Shown: one piece after another, positions 38,289-52,559 of the stretch | How positions within the stretch are numbered: position 1 is the first letter of the stretch | Layout of the letters: every line of letters starts with the position of its first letter | DNA from: Hydractinia symbiolongicarpus | Lineage: Eukaryota; Cnidaria; Hydrozoa; Anthoathecata; Hydractiniidae | Direction of reading: 5' to 3' | DNA length: 64,000 bases | Assembly (NCBI RefSeq): GCF_029227915.1 | Contig: NC_079885.1 | Span: forward strand, 28,895,001-28,959,000 | Made by a program: the position numbers and the translations under genes | The notes under the pieces: generated by a model | The model's input: only the letters and a program-made list of their open reading frames with translations | Told to the model about the DNA's origin: nothing | Databases searched by the model: none

Positions 38289-40661
38289 CTTAATTTGACA
38301 TGATTGCTGCAATTCAGCGATTACACTCGGCCCAATGGTAGCGCTTAACTTAGAAATTTAGATAAAATAAGTCATTTTTTACTGTGGGACCAATCCTAAC
38401 CGTTAGCGCGGGCTGAAGAAATAGAGACAGTTTCAAAGACTACATTTCATTGACTCTCTAACGGTATCAGTCCGTTTCAACTACAACGGTTGCGTCACAT
38501 ATTCGTACCAACATGTACTTAATGATTTTTTTCCGATATTACTAAGTTTTATCGCTTTTAACAGTGAAACGATTGACTGTGGGACTTAATTGAACTGATC
38601 TTGGACTGTGACCTTATAAATTTAATAAGTGAGCCAAATGGACTCCAAGGAATAACATTCCTTTTAATTTGACATGATTGCTGCAATTCAGCGATTACAC
38701 TCGGCCCAATGGTAGCGCTTCACTTAAAAATTTAGATAAAATAAGTCTTTTTGTACTGTGGGACCAATCCTAGCCGTGAAGGCGCGTTGAAGAAATAGAG
38801 ACAGTTTCAAATACTACATTTCATTGACCTTCTAACGGTATCAGTCCGTTTCAACTACAACGGATACGTCACATATTCGTACCAACATGTATTTAGGGAT
38901 TTTTTTCCGATATTACTAAGTTGTATTGCTTTTGACAGTGAACCGATTGACTGTGGGACTTAATTGAAGTGATTCTGGACTGTGACCTTATAAATGTGAT
39001 AAAAGAGCCAATTGGATACCAAGGAATAACATTCTTCCTAATTTGACATGATTGCTGCAATTCAGCGATTACACTCGGCCCAATGGTAGCGCTTCACTTC
39101 AAAATTTAGATAAAATAAGTCTTTTTGTGCTGTGGGACCAATCCTAGCCGTTAGCGCGCGCTGAAGAAATAAAAACATTTTCAAAAACTACATTTTATTG
39201 ACTTTCCAACGGTATCAATCCGCTTAAGTTACAATGGTTGCGTCACGTATTTGTACCAACATGTATTTAGTGATTTTTTTCCGATATTACTAAGTTGTAC
39301 TGCTTTTGACAGTGAAACGATTGATTGTGGGACTTAATTGAAGTGATTCTGTACTGTGACCTTATAAATGTGATAAGTGAGCCAACTGGACCCCAAGAAA
39401 TGACATTCTTCCTAATTTGACATGATTGCCGCAACTCAGCGATTACACTGGTCGCTGTTTGGAGCGCTTCATTAAAAAATTTAGATAAATAAGTCATTTT
39501 TTACTGTGGGACGAATCCTAGACGTTATCGCGCGCTGAAGAAATGAAGACAGTTTTAGAAGGTACATTTCAATGAATTTCTAACGGTATGAGTCCATTTA
39601 AGTTACAACGGTTGAGTCACATATTCGTGCGAACATGTATATAGTGATTTTTTTCCGATATTACTAAGTTGTATCGCTTTTAACAGTGAAACGACTGACT
39701 GTTGGACTTATTTCAAGTGATTCTGGACTGCGACCTTCTAAATATGATAAATGAGCCAATTGGACTACAAGGAAAAACATTGTTCTTAATTTGACATGAT
39801 TGCTGCAATTCAGCGATTACACTCGGCCCAATGGTAGCACTTCACCTAAAAATTTAGATAACATAAGTCATTTTTTACTGTGGGACCAATCCTAGCCGCT
39901 AGCACGCACTGAAGAAATAGAGACAGTTTCAAATACTACATTTCATTGACTTTCTAACGGTATTAGTCCGTTTCAACTACAACAGTTGCGTCACATATTC
40001 GTACCAACATGTATTTAGGGATTTTTTTCCGATATTACTAAGTTGTATTGCTTTTGACAGTGAAACGATTGACTGTGGGATTTAATTGAAGTGATTCTGG
40101 ACTGTGACCTTATAAATGTAATAAATGAGCTAATTGGATTCCAAGGAATAACATTCTTCGTAATTTGACATGATTGCTGCAATTCAGCGATTACACTCGT
40201 CCAAGTGGTAGCGCTTCACTTAAAAATTTAGATAAAATAAGTCTTTTTGTACTGTGGGACCAGTCCTAGCCGTTAGCGCGCGCTGAAAAAATAGAAACAT
40301 TTTCAAAAACTACATTTCATTGACTTTCTAACGGTATCAGTGCGTTTGAATTACAACGGTTGCGTCACATATTCGTACCAACATGCATTTAGCGATATTT
40401 TTCTGATTTTACTAGGTTGCATCGCTTTTAACAGTGAAAGGATTGACTGTGGGACTTAATTGAACAGATTTTGGACTTAGACCTCATAAATGTGATAAAT
40501 GAGACAATTGGACCAAAGGAATAACAATCTTTTTAATTTGACATGATTGCTGGATGTTACCGATTTCGCTGATCGCTGTGGCAGCGTTTTATAAAAAAGT
40601 TTAGAAAAATAAGTCATTTTGCACTGTGGGACCAATCCTAGCCGTAAGCGCGCGTTGAAGA
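38289..40661. repeat. Block paired with 47165-49163 (one monomer longer here)
   Basis: Up to about 39020 the offset to the right-hand copy is 8876 bp; from about 39380 to 40661 it is 8502 bp. The 374-bp difference is exactly one monomer, present here and missing there. Shared markers: TAACTTAGAAATTTAG, CCGTGAAGGCGCGTTG, ACAACGGATACGTCAC, ACTGACTGTTGGACTTATTT and GCTAGCACGCACTG. Confidence 0.85.
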
Positions 40662-41855
40662 AAGAGAAACAGTTTAAAAACTACATTTCATTGACTTTCT
40701 AACGGTATCATTCCGTTTCAATTACAACGGTTGCGTCACATATTCGTACGAACATGTATTTAGCGATATTTTTCTGATTTTGCTAGGTTGCATCGCTTTT
40801 AACAGTGAAAGGATTGACTTTGGGACTTAATTGAAGTGATTCTGGACTGTAACCTTATAAATGTGATAAATGAGACAATTGGACCTAAGGAATAAAATTC
40901 TTTTTAATTTGACATGATTGCTGGAATTTACCGATTTCGCTGGGCGCTGTGGTAGCGTTTTATAAAAAAGTTTAGATAAATAAGTTATTTTATACTGTGG
41001 GACCAATCCTAGCCGTTAGCGCGCGTTGAAGAAATAGAGACAGTTTTAAAAACTACATTTCATTGACTTTCTAACGGTATCAGTCCGTTTCAACTTCAAC
41101 GGTTGCGTCACATATTCGTACCAACATGTACTTAATGATTTTTTCCGATATTACTAAGTTGTATCGCTTTTAACAGTGAAACGATTGGTTGTGGGATTTA
41201 ATTGAACTGATCTTGGACTGTGACCTTAATTTGACATGATTGCCGGAACTCAGCGATTACACTGGGCGCTGTGGTAGCGCTTCATTTAAAAACTTAGATA
41301 AATAAGTCTTTTTTACGGTGGGACAAATCCTAGCCGTTAGCGCGCGCTGAAGGAAGAGAGACAGTTTTAAAAACTACATTTCAATGACATTCTAACGGTA
41401 TCATTCCGTTTCAATTACAACGGTTGCGTCACATATTCGTACGAACATATATTTAGTGATTTTTTTCCGATATTACTAAGTTGTATCGCTTTTAACAGTG
41501 AAACGATTGACTGTGGGTCTTAATTGAAGTGATTCTGGACTGTGATCTTATAAATGTGATAAGTGAACCAACTGGACCCCAAGAAATGACATTCTTCTTA
41601 ATTTGACATGATTGCCGCAACTCAACGAAATTTAGATAACATAGGTCATTTTTTACTGTGGGACCAATCCTAGCCGTTAGCGCGCGCTGAAGAAATAGAG
41701 ACAGTTTCAAATACTACATTTCATTGACTTTCTAACGGTATTAGTCCGTTTCAACTACAACGATTGCGTCACATATTCGTACCAACATGTGTTTAGGGAT
41801 TTTTTTCCAATATTACTAAGTTGTATTGCTTTTGACAGTGAAACGATTGACTGTG
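40657..41855. repeat. Copied segment plus an internally deleted unit
   Basis: 40657-41516 is the partner of 36975-37834. It is followed by a unit with a large internal deletion, in which CGCAACTCAACGAAATTTAG near 41616-41635 joins the ACTCAGCGA region directly to the AAATTTAGATA region and removes about 50 bp. The flanking sequence is ordinary satellite. Confidence 0.75.
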
Positions 41856-44800
41856 GGATTTAATTGAAGTGATTCTGGACTGTGACCTTATAAATGTGAT
41901 AAATGAGCCAATTGGATTCCAAGGAATAACATTCTTCCTAATTTGACATGATTGCTGCAATTCAGCGATTACACTCGTCCAAGTGGTAGCGCTTCACCTA
42001 AAATTTTAGATAAAATAAGTCTTTTTGTACTGTGGGACCAATCCTAGCCGTTAGCGCGCGCTAAAGAAATAGAAACATTTTCAAAAACTACATTTCATTG
42101 ACTTTCCAACGGTGTCAATCCGCATAAGTTACAATGGTTGCGTCACGTATTCGTACCAACATGTATTTAGTGATTTTTTTACGATATTACTAAGTTGTAT
42201 TGCTTTTGACAGTGAAACGATTGCCTGTGGGACTTATTTGAAGTGATTCTGGACTGTGACCTTATGAATGTGATAGATTTGCCAATTGGATTCCAAGGAA
42301 TAACATTTTTCTTAATTTGACATGATTGCTGCAATTCAGCGATTGCACTCGTCCCAGTGGTAGCGCTTCACTTAAAAATTTAGATAAAATAAGTCTTTTT
42401 GTACTGTGGGACCAATCCTAGCCGTTAACGCGCGCTGAAGAAATAGAAACATTTTCAAAAACTACATTTTATTGACTTTCTAACGGTGTCAATCCGCTTA
42501 ACTTACAACGGTTGCGTCACGTATTTGTACCAGCATGTATTTAGTGATTCTTTTCCGATATTATTAAGTTGTATTTCTTTTGACAGTGAAACGATTGACG
42601 GTGGGACTTAATTGAAGTGATTCTGTACTGTGACCTTATAAATTTGATAAATGAGCCAATTATACTCCAAGGAATATCATTCTTCTTAATTTGACATGAT
42701 TGCTGGAATTCAGCGATTACACTCGGCCCTATGGTAGCGCTTCACTTAAAAATTTTAATAAAATAAGTCATTTTTTACTGTGGGACCAATCCTAGCCGTT
42801 AGCGCGCTGAAGAAATAGAGACAGCTTCAAACACTACATTTCATTGACTTTTTAAAGGTATCAGTCCGTTTCAATTACAACGGTTACGTCACATATTCGT
42901 ACCAACATGTATTTAGTGATTCTTTTCCGATATTTCTAAGTTGTATTTCTTTTGACAGTGAAACGATTGACTGTGGGACTTAATTGAAGTGATTCTGTAC
43001 TGTGACCTTATAAATGTGATAAATGAGCCAATTGGACTCCAAGGAATAACATTCTTCTTAGTTTGACATGATTGCTGCAATTCAGCGATTACACTCGGCC
43101 CAATGGTAGCGCTTCACTTAAAAATTTAGATAAAATAAGTCATTTTTTACTGTGGGACCAGTCCTAGCCGTTAGCGCGCGCTGAAAAAATAGAGACAGTT
43201 TCAAATACTACATTTCATTGACTTTCTAACGGTATTAGTCCGTTTCAACTACAACGTTTGCGTCACATATTCGTACCAACATGTATTTAGTGAAATTTTT
43301 CCATTATTACTAAGTTGTATTGCTTTTGACAGTGAAACGATTGACTGTGGGACTTAATTGAAGTGATTCTGTACTGTGACCTTATAAATGTGATAAATGA
43401 GCCAATTGGATTCCAAGGAATAACATTTTTCCTAATTTGACATGATTTCTGCAATTCAGCGATTACACTCGTCCAAGTGGTAGCGCTTCACCTAAAATTT
43501 TAGATAAAATAAGTCTTTTTGTACTGTGGGACCAATCCTAGCCGTTAGCGCGCGCTAAAGAAATAGAAACATTTTCAAAAACTACATTTCATTGACTTTC
43601 CAACGGTGTCAATCCGCATAAGTTACAATGGTTGCGTCACGTATTCGTACCAACATGTATTTAGTGATTTTTTTACGATATTACTAAGTTGTATTGCTTT
43701 TGACAGTGAAACGATTGCCTGTGGGACTTATTTGAAGTGATTCTGGACTGTGACCTTATGAATGTGATAGATTTGCCAATTGGATTCCAAGGAATAACAT
43801 TTTTCTTAATTTGACATGATTGCTGCAATTCAGCGATTGCACTCGTCCCAGTGGTAGCGCTTCACTTAAAAATTTAGATAAAATAAGTCTTTTTGTACTG
43901 TGGGACCAATCCTAGCCGTTAACGCGTGCTGAAGAAATAGAAACATTTTCAAAAACTACATTTTATTGACTTTCTAACGGTGTCAATCCGCTTAACTTAC
44001 AACGGTTGCGTCACGTATTTGTACCAGCATGTATTTAGTGATTCTTTTCCGATATTATTAAGTTGTATTTCTTTTGACAGTGAAACGATTGACGGTGGGA
44101 CTTAATTGAAGTGATTCTGTACTGTGACCTTATAAATTTGATAAATGAGCCAATTATACTCCAAGGAATATCATTCTTCTTAATTTGACATGATTGCTGG
44201 AATTCAGCGATTACACTCGGCCCTATGGTAGCGCTTCACTTAAAAATTTTAATAAAATAAGTCATTTTTTACTGTGGGACCAATCCTAGCCGTTAGCGCG
44301 CTGAAGAAATAGAGACAGCTTCAAACACTACATTTCATTGACTTTTTAAAGGTATCAGTCCGTTTCAATTACAACGGTTACGTCACATATTCGTACCAAC
44401 ATGTATTTAGTGATTCTTTTCCGATATTTCTAAGTTGTATTTCTTTTGACAGTGAAACGATTGACTGTGGGACTTAATTGAAGTGATTCTGTACTGTGAC
44501 CTTATAAATGTGATAAATGAGCCAATTGGACTCCAAGGAATAACATTCTTCTTAGTTTGACATGATTGCTGCAATTCAGCGATTACACTCGGCCCAATGG
44601 TAGCGCTTCACTTAAAAATTTAGATAAAATAAGTCATTTTTTACTGTGGGACCAGTCCTAGCCGTTAGCGCGCGCTGAAAAAATAGAGACAGTTTCAAAT
44701 ACTACATTTCATTGACTTTCTAACGGTATTAGTCCGTTTCAACTACAACGTTTGCGTCACATATTCGTACCAACATGTATTTAGTGAAATTTTTCCATTA

Positions 44801-47196
44801 TTACTAAGTTGTATTTCTTTTGACAGTGAAACGATTGACGGTGGGACTTAATTGAAGTGATTCTGTACTGTGACCTTATAAATTTGATAAATGAGCCAAT
44901 TATACTCCAAGGAATATCATTCTTCTTAATTTGACATGATTGCTGGAATTCAGCGATTACACTCGGCCCTATGGTAGCGCTTCACTTAAAAATTTTAATA
45001 AAATAAGTCATTTTTTACTGTGGGACCAATCCTAGCCGTTAGCGCGCTGAAGAAATAGAGACAGCTTCAAACACTACATTTCATTGACTTTTTAAAGGTA
45101 TCAGTCCGTTTCAATTACAACGGTTACGTCACATATTCGTACCAACATGTATTTAGTGATTCTTTTCCGATATTTCTAAGTTGTATTTCTTTTGACAGTG
45201 AAACGATTGACTGTGGGACTTAATTGAAGTGATTCTGTACTGTGACCTTATAAATGTGATAAATGAGCCAATTGGACTCCAAGGAATAACATTCTTCTTA
45301 GTTTGACATGATTGCTGCAATTCAGCGATTACACTCGGCCCAATGGTAGCGCTTCACTTAAAAATTTAGATAAAATAAGTCATTTTTTACTGTGGGACCA
45401 GTCCTAGCCGTTAGCGCGCGCTGAAAAAATAGAGACAGTTTCAAATACTACATTTCATTGACTTTCTAACGGTATTAGTCCGTTTCAACTACAACGTTTG
45501 CGTCACATATTCGTACCAACATGTATTTAGTGAAATTTTTCCATTATTACTAAGTTGTATTGCTTTTGACAGTGAAACGATTGACTGTGGGACTTAATTG
45601 AAGTGATTCTGTACTGTGACCTTATAAATGTGATAAATGAGCCAATTGGATTCCAAGGAATAACATTTTTCCTAATTTGACATGATTGCTGCAATTCAGC
45701 GATTACACTCGTCCAAGTGGTAGCGCTTCACCTAAAATTTTAGATAAAATAAGTCTTTTTGTACTGTGGGACCAATCCTAGCCGTTAGCGCGCGCTAAAG
45801 AAATAGAAACATTTTCAAAAACTACATTTCATTGACTTTCCAACGGTGTCAATCCGCATAAGTTACAATGGTTGCGTCACGTATTCGTACCAACATGTAT
45901 TTAGTGATTTTCTTACGATATTACTAAGTTGTATTGCTTTTGACAGTGAAACGATTGCCTGTGGGACTTATTTGAAGTGATTCTGGACTGTGACCTTATG
46001 AATGTGATAGATTTGCCAATTGGATTCCAAGGAATAACATTTTTCTTAATTTGACATGATTGCTGCAATTCAGCGATTGCACTCGTCCCAGTGGTAGCGC
46101 TTCACTTAAAAATTTAGATAAAATAAGTCTTTTTGTACTGTGGGACCAATCCTAGCCGTTAACGCGTGCTGAAGAAATAGAAACATTTTCAAAAACTACA
46201 TTTTATTGACTTTCTAACGGTGTCAATCCGCTTAACTTACAACGGTTGCGTCACGTATTTGTACCAGCATGTATTTAGTGATTCTTTTCCGATATTATTA
46301 AGTTGTATTTCTTTTGACAGTGAAACGATTGACGGTGGGACTTAATTGAAGTGATTCTGTACTGTGACCTTATAAATTTGATAAATGAGCCAATTATACT
46401 CCAAGGAATATCATTCTTCTTAATTTGACATGATTGCTGGAATTCAGCGATTACACTCGGCCCTATGGTAGCGCTTCACTTAAAAATTTTAATAAAATAA
46501 GTCATTTTTTACTGTGGGACCAATCCTAGCCGTTAGCGCGCTGAAGAAATAGAGACAGCTTCAAACACTACATTTCATTGACTTTTTAAAGGTATCAGTC
46601 CGTTTCAATTACAACGGTTACGTCACATATTCGTACCAACATGTATTTAGTGATTCTTTTCCGATATTTCTAAGTTGTATTTCTTTTGACAGTGAAACGA
46701 TTGACTGTGGGACTTAATTGAAGTGATTCTGTACTGTGACCTTATAAATGTGATAAATGAGCCAATTGGACTCCAAGGAATAACATTCTTCTTAGTTTGA
46801 CATGATTGCTGCAATTCAGCGATTACACTCGGCCCAATGGTAGCGCTTCACTTAAAAATTTAGATAAAATAAGTCATTTTTTACTGTGGGACCAGTCCTA
46901 GCCGTTAGCGCGCGCTGAAAAAATAGAGACAGTTTCAAATACTACATTTCATTGACTTTCTAACGGTATTAGTCCGTTTCAACTACAACGTTTGCGTCAC
47001 ATATTCGTACCAACATGTATTTAGTGAAATTTTTCCATTATTACTAAGTTGTATTGCTTTTGACAGTGAAACGATTGACTGTGGGACTTAATTGAAGTGA
47101 TTCTGTACTGTGACCTTATAAATGTGATAAATGAGCCAATTGGATTCCAAGGAATAACATTTTTCCTAATTTGACATGATTGCTGCAATTCAGCGA
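41856..47196. repeat. Higher-order repeat, 1494 bp (four monomers), with an enlarged middle copy
   Basis: The rare variant TTGCCTGTGGGACTTATTTG starts copies at 42221, 43715 and 45955. The first spacing is 1494 bp; the second is 2240 bp because the middle copy holds a 746-bp (two-monomer) internal duplication, seen as GACGGTGGGA at 44091 and 44837. In the third copy the marker is at 46331, again 1494 bp on. Copies are almost identical (for example GCGCGCTG versus GCGTGCTG at 42430 and 43925). A leading partial copy starts near 41856. The third copy ends near 47196, where it switches to the sequence of the 38.3-kb block. Confidence 0.88.
42329..43206. repeat. Segment nearly identical to 21627-22504
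   Basis: Right-hand partner of the match that spans the retrotransposon. It forms about 60 percent of the first 1494-bp unit, so the copied piece was then amplified here, but appears once in this exact form on the left. Divergence begins after AGACAGTTTCAAA, where this copy has TACTACATTT and the left copy AACTACATTT followed by a different unit type. Confidence 0.85.
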
Positions 47197-49163
47197 TTAC
47201 ACTCGGCCCAATGGTAGCGCTTAACTTAGAAATTTAGATAAAATAAGTCATTTTTTACTGTGGGACCAATCCTAACCGTTAGCGCGGGCTGAAGAAATAG
47301 AGACAGTTTCAAAGACTACATTTCATTGACTCTCTAACGGTATCAGTCCGTTTCAACTACAACGGTTGCGTCACATATTCGTACCAACATGTACTTAATG
47401 ATTTTTTTCCGATATTACTAAGTTTTATCGCTTTTAACAGTGAAACGATTGACTGTGGGACTTAATTGAACTGATCTTGGACTGTGACCTTATAAATTTG
47501 ATAAGTGAGCCAAATGGACTCCAAGGAATAACATTCCTTTTAATTTGACATGATTGCTGCAATTCAGCGATTACACTCGGCCCAATGGTAGCGCTTCACT
47601 TAAAAATTTAGATAAAATAAGTCTTTTTGTACTGTGGGACCAATCCTAGCCGTGAAGGCGCGTTGAAGAAATAGAGACAGTTTCAAATACTACATTTCAT
47701 TGACCTTCTAACGGTATCAGTCCGTTTCAACTACAACGGATACGTCACATATTCGTACCAACATGTAATTAGGGATTTTTTTCCGATATTACTAAGTTGT
47801 ATTGCTTTTGACAGTGAACCGATTGACTGTGGGACTTAATTGAAGTGATTCTGGACTGTGACCTTATAAATGTGATAAAAGAGCCAATTGGATACCAAGA
47901 AATGACATTCTTCCTAATTTGACATGATTGCCGCAACTCAGCGATTACACTGGTCGCTGTTTGGAGCGCTTCATTAAAAAATTTAGATAAATAAGCCATT
48001 TTTTACTGTGGGACGAATCCTAGACGTTATCGCGCGCTGAAGAAATGGAGACAGTTTTAGAAGGTACATTTCAAAGAATTTCTAACGGTATGAGTCCATT
48101 TAAGTTACAACGGTTGAGTCACATATTCGTACGAACATGTATATAGTGATTTTTTTCCGATATTACTAAGTTGTATCGCTTTTAACAGTGAAACGACTGA
48201 CTGTTGGACTTATTTCAAGTGATTCTGGACTGCGACCTTCTAAATATGATAAATGAGCCAATTGGACTACAAGGAAAAACATTGTTCTTAATTTGACATG
48301 ATTGCTGCAATTCAGCGATTACACTCGGCCCAATGGTAGCACTTCACTTAAAAATTTAGATGAAATAAGTCATTTTTTACTGTGGGACCAATCCTAGCCG
48401 CTAGCACGCACTGAAGAAATAGAGACAGTTTCAAATACTACATTTCATTGACTTTCTAACGGTATTAGTCCGTTTCAACTACAACAGTTGCGTCACATAT
48501 TCGTACCAACATGTATTTAGGGATTTTTTTCCGATATTACTAAGTTGTATTGCTTTTGACAGTGAAACGATTGACTGTGGGATTTAATTGAAGTGATTCT
48601 GGACTGTGACCTTATAAATGTAATAAATGAGCTAATTGGATTCCAAGGAATAACATTCTTCGTAATTTGACATGATTGCTGCAATTCAGCGATTACGCTC
48701 GTCCAAGTTGTAGCGCTTCACTTAAAAATTTAGATAAAATAAGTCTTTTTGTACTGTGGGACCAGTCCTAGCCGTTAGCGCGCGCTGAAAAAATAGAAAC
48801 ATTTTCAAAAACTACATTTCATTGACTTTCTAACGGTATCAGTGCGTTTGAATTACAACGGTTGCGTCACATATTCGTACCAACATGCATTTAGCGATAT
48901 TTTTCTGATTTTACTAGGTTGCATCGCTTTTAACAGTGAAAGGATTGACTGTGGGACTTAATTGAACAGATTTTGGACTTTGACCTCATAAATGTGATAA
49001 ATGAGACAATTGGACCAAAGGAATAACAATCTTCTTAATTTGACATGATTGCTGGATGTTACCGATTTCGCTGATCGCTGTGGCAGCGTTTTATAAAAAA
49101 GTTTAGAAAAATAAGTCATTTTGCACTGTGGGACCAATCCTAGCCGTAAGCGCGCGTTGAAGA
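47165..49163. repeat. Block paired with 38289-40661, containing a hybrid monomer
   Basis: Partner of the 38.3-kb block but one monomer shorter. At about 47890 the unit begins as the partner's AAGAGCCAATTGGATACC unit and continues as the partner's next unit (AAGAAATGACATTCTTCC), giving a hybrid with no break in phase. This is the classical product of unequal exchange within the shared AAGRAATRACATTC stretch. Confidence 0.82.
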
Positions 49164-52100
49164 AATAGAGACAGTTTTAAATACTACATTTCATTGACTT
49201 TCTAACGGTATCAATTCGCTTGACTTACAACGGTTGCGTCACATAATCGTACCAACATGTATTTAGTGATTTTTTTTCCGATATTACTAAGATGTATCGC
49301 TTTTAACAGTGAAACGATTGACTGTGGGACTTAATTGAAGTGATTCTGGACTGTGACCTTATAAATGTGATAAGTGAGATAATTGGACCCAAGAAATAAC
49401 ATTCTTCTTACCTTGGCATGATTGCTGAAATATACCGATTTCACTGGGCGCTGTGGTAGCGCTTCATTTAAAAACTTAGATAAATAAGTCATTGTTTACG
49501 ATTGGACCAATCCTAGCCGTTAGCGCACGTTGAAGAAATAGAGACAGTTTTAAATACTATATTTCATTGACTTTCTAACGGTATCAGTCTGTTTCAACTA
49601 CAACAGTTGCGTCACATATTCGTACCAACATGTACTTAATGATTTTTTTCCGATATTACTAAGTTGTATCGCTTTTAACAGTGAAACGATTGACTGTGGG
49701 ACTTAATTGAACTGATCTTGGACTTTGACCTTATAAATTTGATAAGTGAAACAATTGGACTGCAAGAAATAACATTCTTCTTAATTTGACATGATTGCCG
49801 GAACTCAGCGTTTACACTTGGCGCTGTGGTAGTACTTTATTTAAAAATTTAGATAAATCAGTCATTTTTTACTGTGGGACGAATCCTAGCCGTTATCGCT
49901 CGCTGAAGAAATAGAGACAGTTTTAGAAGGTACGTTTCAATGAATTTCTTACAGTATGAGTCCGTTTGAGTTACATCGGTTGAGTCACATATTCGTCCTC
50001 ACATGTATTTAGGGATATTTTTCTGATAATACTAGGTTGTATCGCTTTTAAGAGTGAAAGGATTGACTGTGGGACTTATTTGAACCGATTTTGGACTTTG
50101 ACCTCAAAAACGTGATAAATGAGACAATTGGAACCAAGAAATAACATTCTTCTTTATTTGACATGATTTCTGGAATTCAGCGATTACACTCGGCCCTATG
50201 GTAGTACTTCATTTAAAAATTTAGATAAATAAGTCATTCCTTACTGTAGGACCAATCCTAGCCGTTAGCCCGCGCTGAAGAAAGAGAAACAGTTTTAAAA
50301 ACTACATTTCATTGACTCTATAACGGTATGAGTCCATTTAAGTTACAACGGTTGAGTCACATATTCGTACGAACATGTATATAGTGATTTTTTTCCGATA
50401 TTACTAAGTTGTATCGCTTTTAACAGTGAAACGACTGACTGTTGGACTTATTTCAAGTGATTCTGGACTGCGACCTTCTAAATATGATAAATGAGCCAAT
50501 TGGACTACAAGGAAAAACATTGTTCTTAATTTGACATGATTGCTGCAATTCAGCGATTACACTCGGCCCAATGGTAGCACTTCACTTAAAAATTTAGATG
50601 AAATAAGTCATTTTTTACTGTGGGACCAATCCTAGCCGCTAGCACGCACTGAAGAAATAGAGACAGTTTCAAATACTACATTTCATTGACTTTCTAACGG
50701 TATTAGTCCGTTTCAACTACAACAGTTGCGTCACATATTCGTACCAACATGTATTTAGGGATTTTTTTCCGATATTACTAAGTTGTATTGCTTTTGACAG
50801 TGAAACGATTGACTGTGGGATTTAATTGAAGTGATTCTGGACTGTGACCTTATAAATGTAATAAATGAGCTAATTGGATTCCAAGGAATAACATTCTTCG
50901 TAATTTGACATGATTGCTGCAATTCAGCGATTACGCTCGTCCAAGTTGTAGCGCTTCACTTAAAAATTTAGATAAAATAAGTCTTTTTGTACTGTGGGAC
51001 CAGTCCTAGCCGTTAGCGCGCGCTGAAAAAATAGAAACATTTTCAAAAACTACATTTCATTGACTTTCTAACGGTATCAGTGCGTTTGAATTACAACGGT
51101 TGCGTCACATATTCGTACCAACATGCATTTAGCGATATTTTTCTGATTTTACTAGGTTGCATCGCTTTTAACAGTGAAAGGATTGACTGTGGGACTTAAT
51201 TGAACAGATTTTGGACTTTGACCTCATAAATGTGATAAATGAGACAATTGGACCAAAGGAATAACAATCTTCTTAATTTGACATGATTGCTGGATGTTAC
51301 CGATTTCGCTGATCGCTGTGGCAGCGTTTTATAAAAAAGTTTAGAAAAATAAGTCATTTTGCACTGTGGGACCAATCCTAGCCGTAAGCGCGCGTTGAAG
51401 AAATAGAGACAGTTTTAAATACTACATTTCATTGACTTTCTAACGGTATCAATTCGCTTGACTTACAACGGTTGCGTCACATAATCGTACCAACATGTAT
51501 TTAGTGATTTTTTTTCCGATATTACTAAGATGTATCGCTTTTAACAGTGAAACGATTGACTGTGGGACTTAATTGAAGTGATTCTGGACTGTGACCTTAT
51601 AAATGTGATAAGTGAGATAATTGGACCCAAGAAATAACATTCTTCTTACCTTGGCATGATTGCTGAAATATACCGATTTCACTGGGCGCTGTGGTAGCGC
51701 TTCATTTAAAAACTTAGATAAATAAGTCATTGTTTACGATTGGACCAATCCTAGCCGTTAGCGCACGTTGAAGAAATAGAGACAGTTTTAAATACTATAT
51801 TTCATTGACTTTCTAACGGTATCAGTCTGTTTCAACTACAACAGTTGCGTCACATATTCGTACCAACATGTACTTAATGATTTTTTTCCGATATTACTAA
51901 GTTGTATCGCTTTTAACAGTGAAACGATTGACTGTGGGACTTAATTGAACTGATCTTGGACTTTGACCTTATAAATTTGATAAATGAAACAATTGGACTG
52001 CAAGAAATAACATTCTTCTTAATTTGACATGATTGCCGGAACTCAGCGTTTACACTTGGCGCTGTGGTAGTACTTTATTTAAAAATTTAGATAAATCAGT

Positions 52101-52559
52101 CATTTTTTACTGTGGGACGAATCCTAGCCGTTATCGCTCGCTGAAGAAATAGAGACAGTTTTAGAAGGTACGTTTCAATGAATTTCTTACAGTATGAGTC
52201 CGTTTGAGTTACATCGGTTGAGTCACATATTCGTCCTCACATGTATTTAGGGATATTTTTCTGATAATACTAGGTTGTATCGCTTTTAAGAGTGAAAGGA
52301 TTGACTGTGGGACTTATTTGAACCGATTTTGGACTTTGACCTCAAAAACGTGATAAATGAGACAATTGGAACCAAGAAATAACATTCTTCTTTATTTGAC
52401 ATGATTTCTGGAATTCAGCGATTACACTCGGCCCTATGGTAGTACTTCATTTAAAAATTTAGATAAATAAGTCATTCCTTACTGTAGGACCAATCCTAGC
52501 CGTTAGCCCGCGCTGAAGAAAGAGAAACAGTTTTAAAAACTACATTTCATTGACTCTAT
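48084..52559. repeat. Six-monomer tandem duplication, 2238 bp (48084-50321, 50322-52559)
   Basis: AACGGTATGAGTCC at 48084 and 50322, and AACGGTATCAGTCG at 52560, mark the edges; both spacings are exactly 2238 bp. The two copies look almost identical by eye; one difference is GATAAGTGAAAC near 49741 versus GATAAATGAAAC near 51979. The join at 50322 lies inside a monomer and keeps phase. The first half of each copy also matches 39582-40661. Confidence 0.9.
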
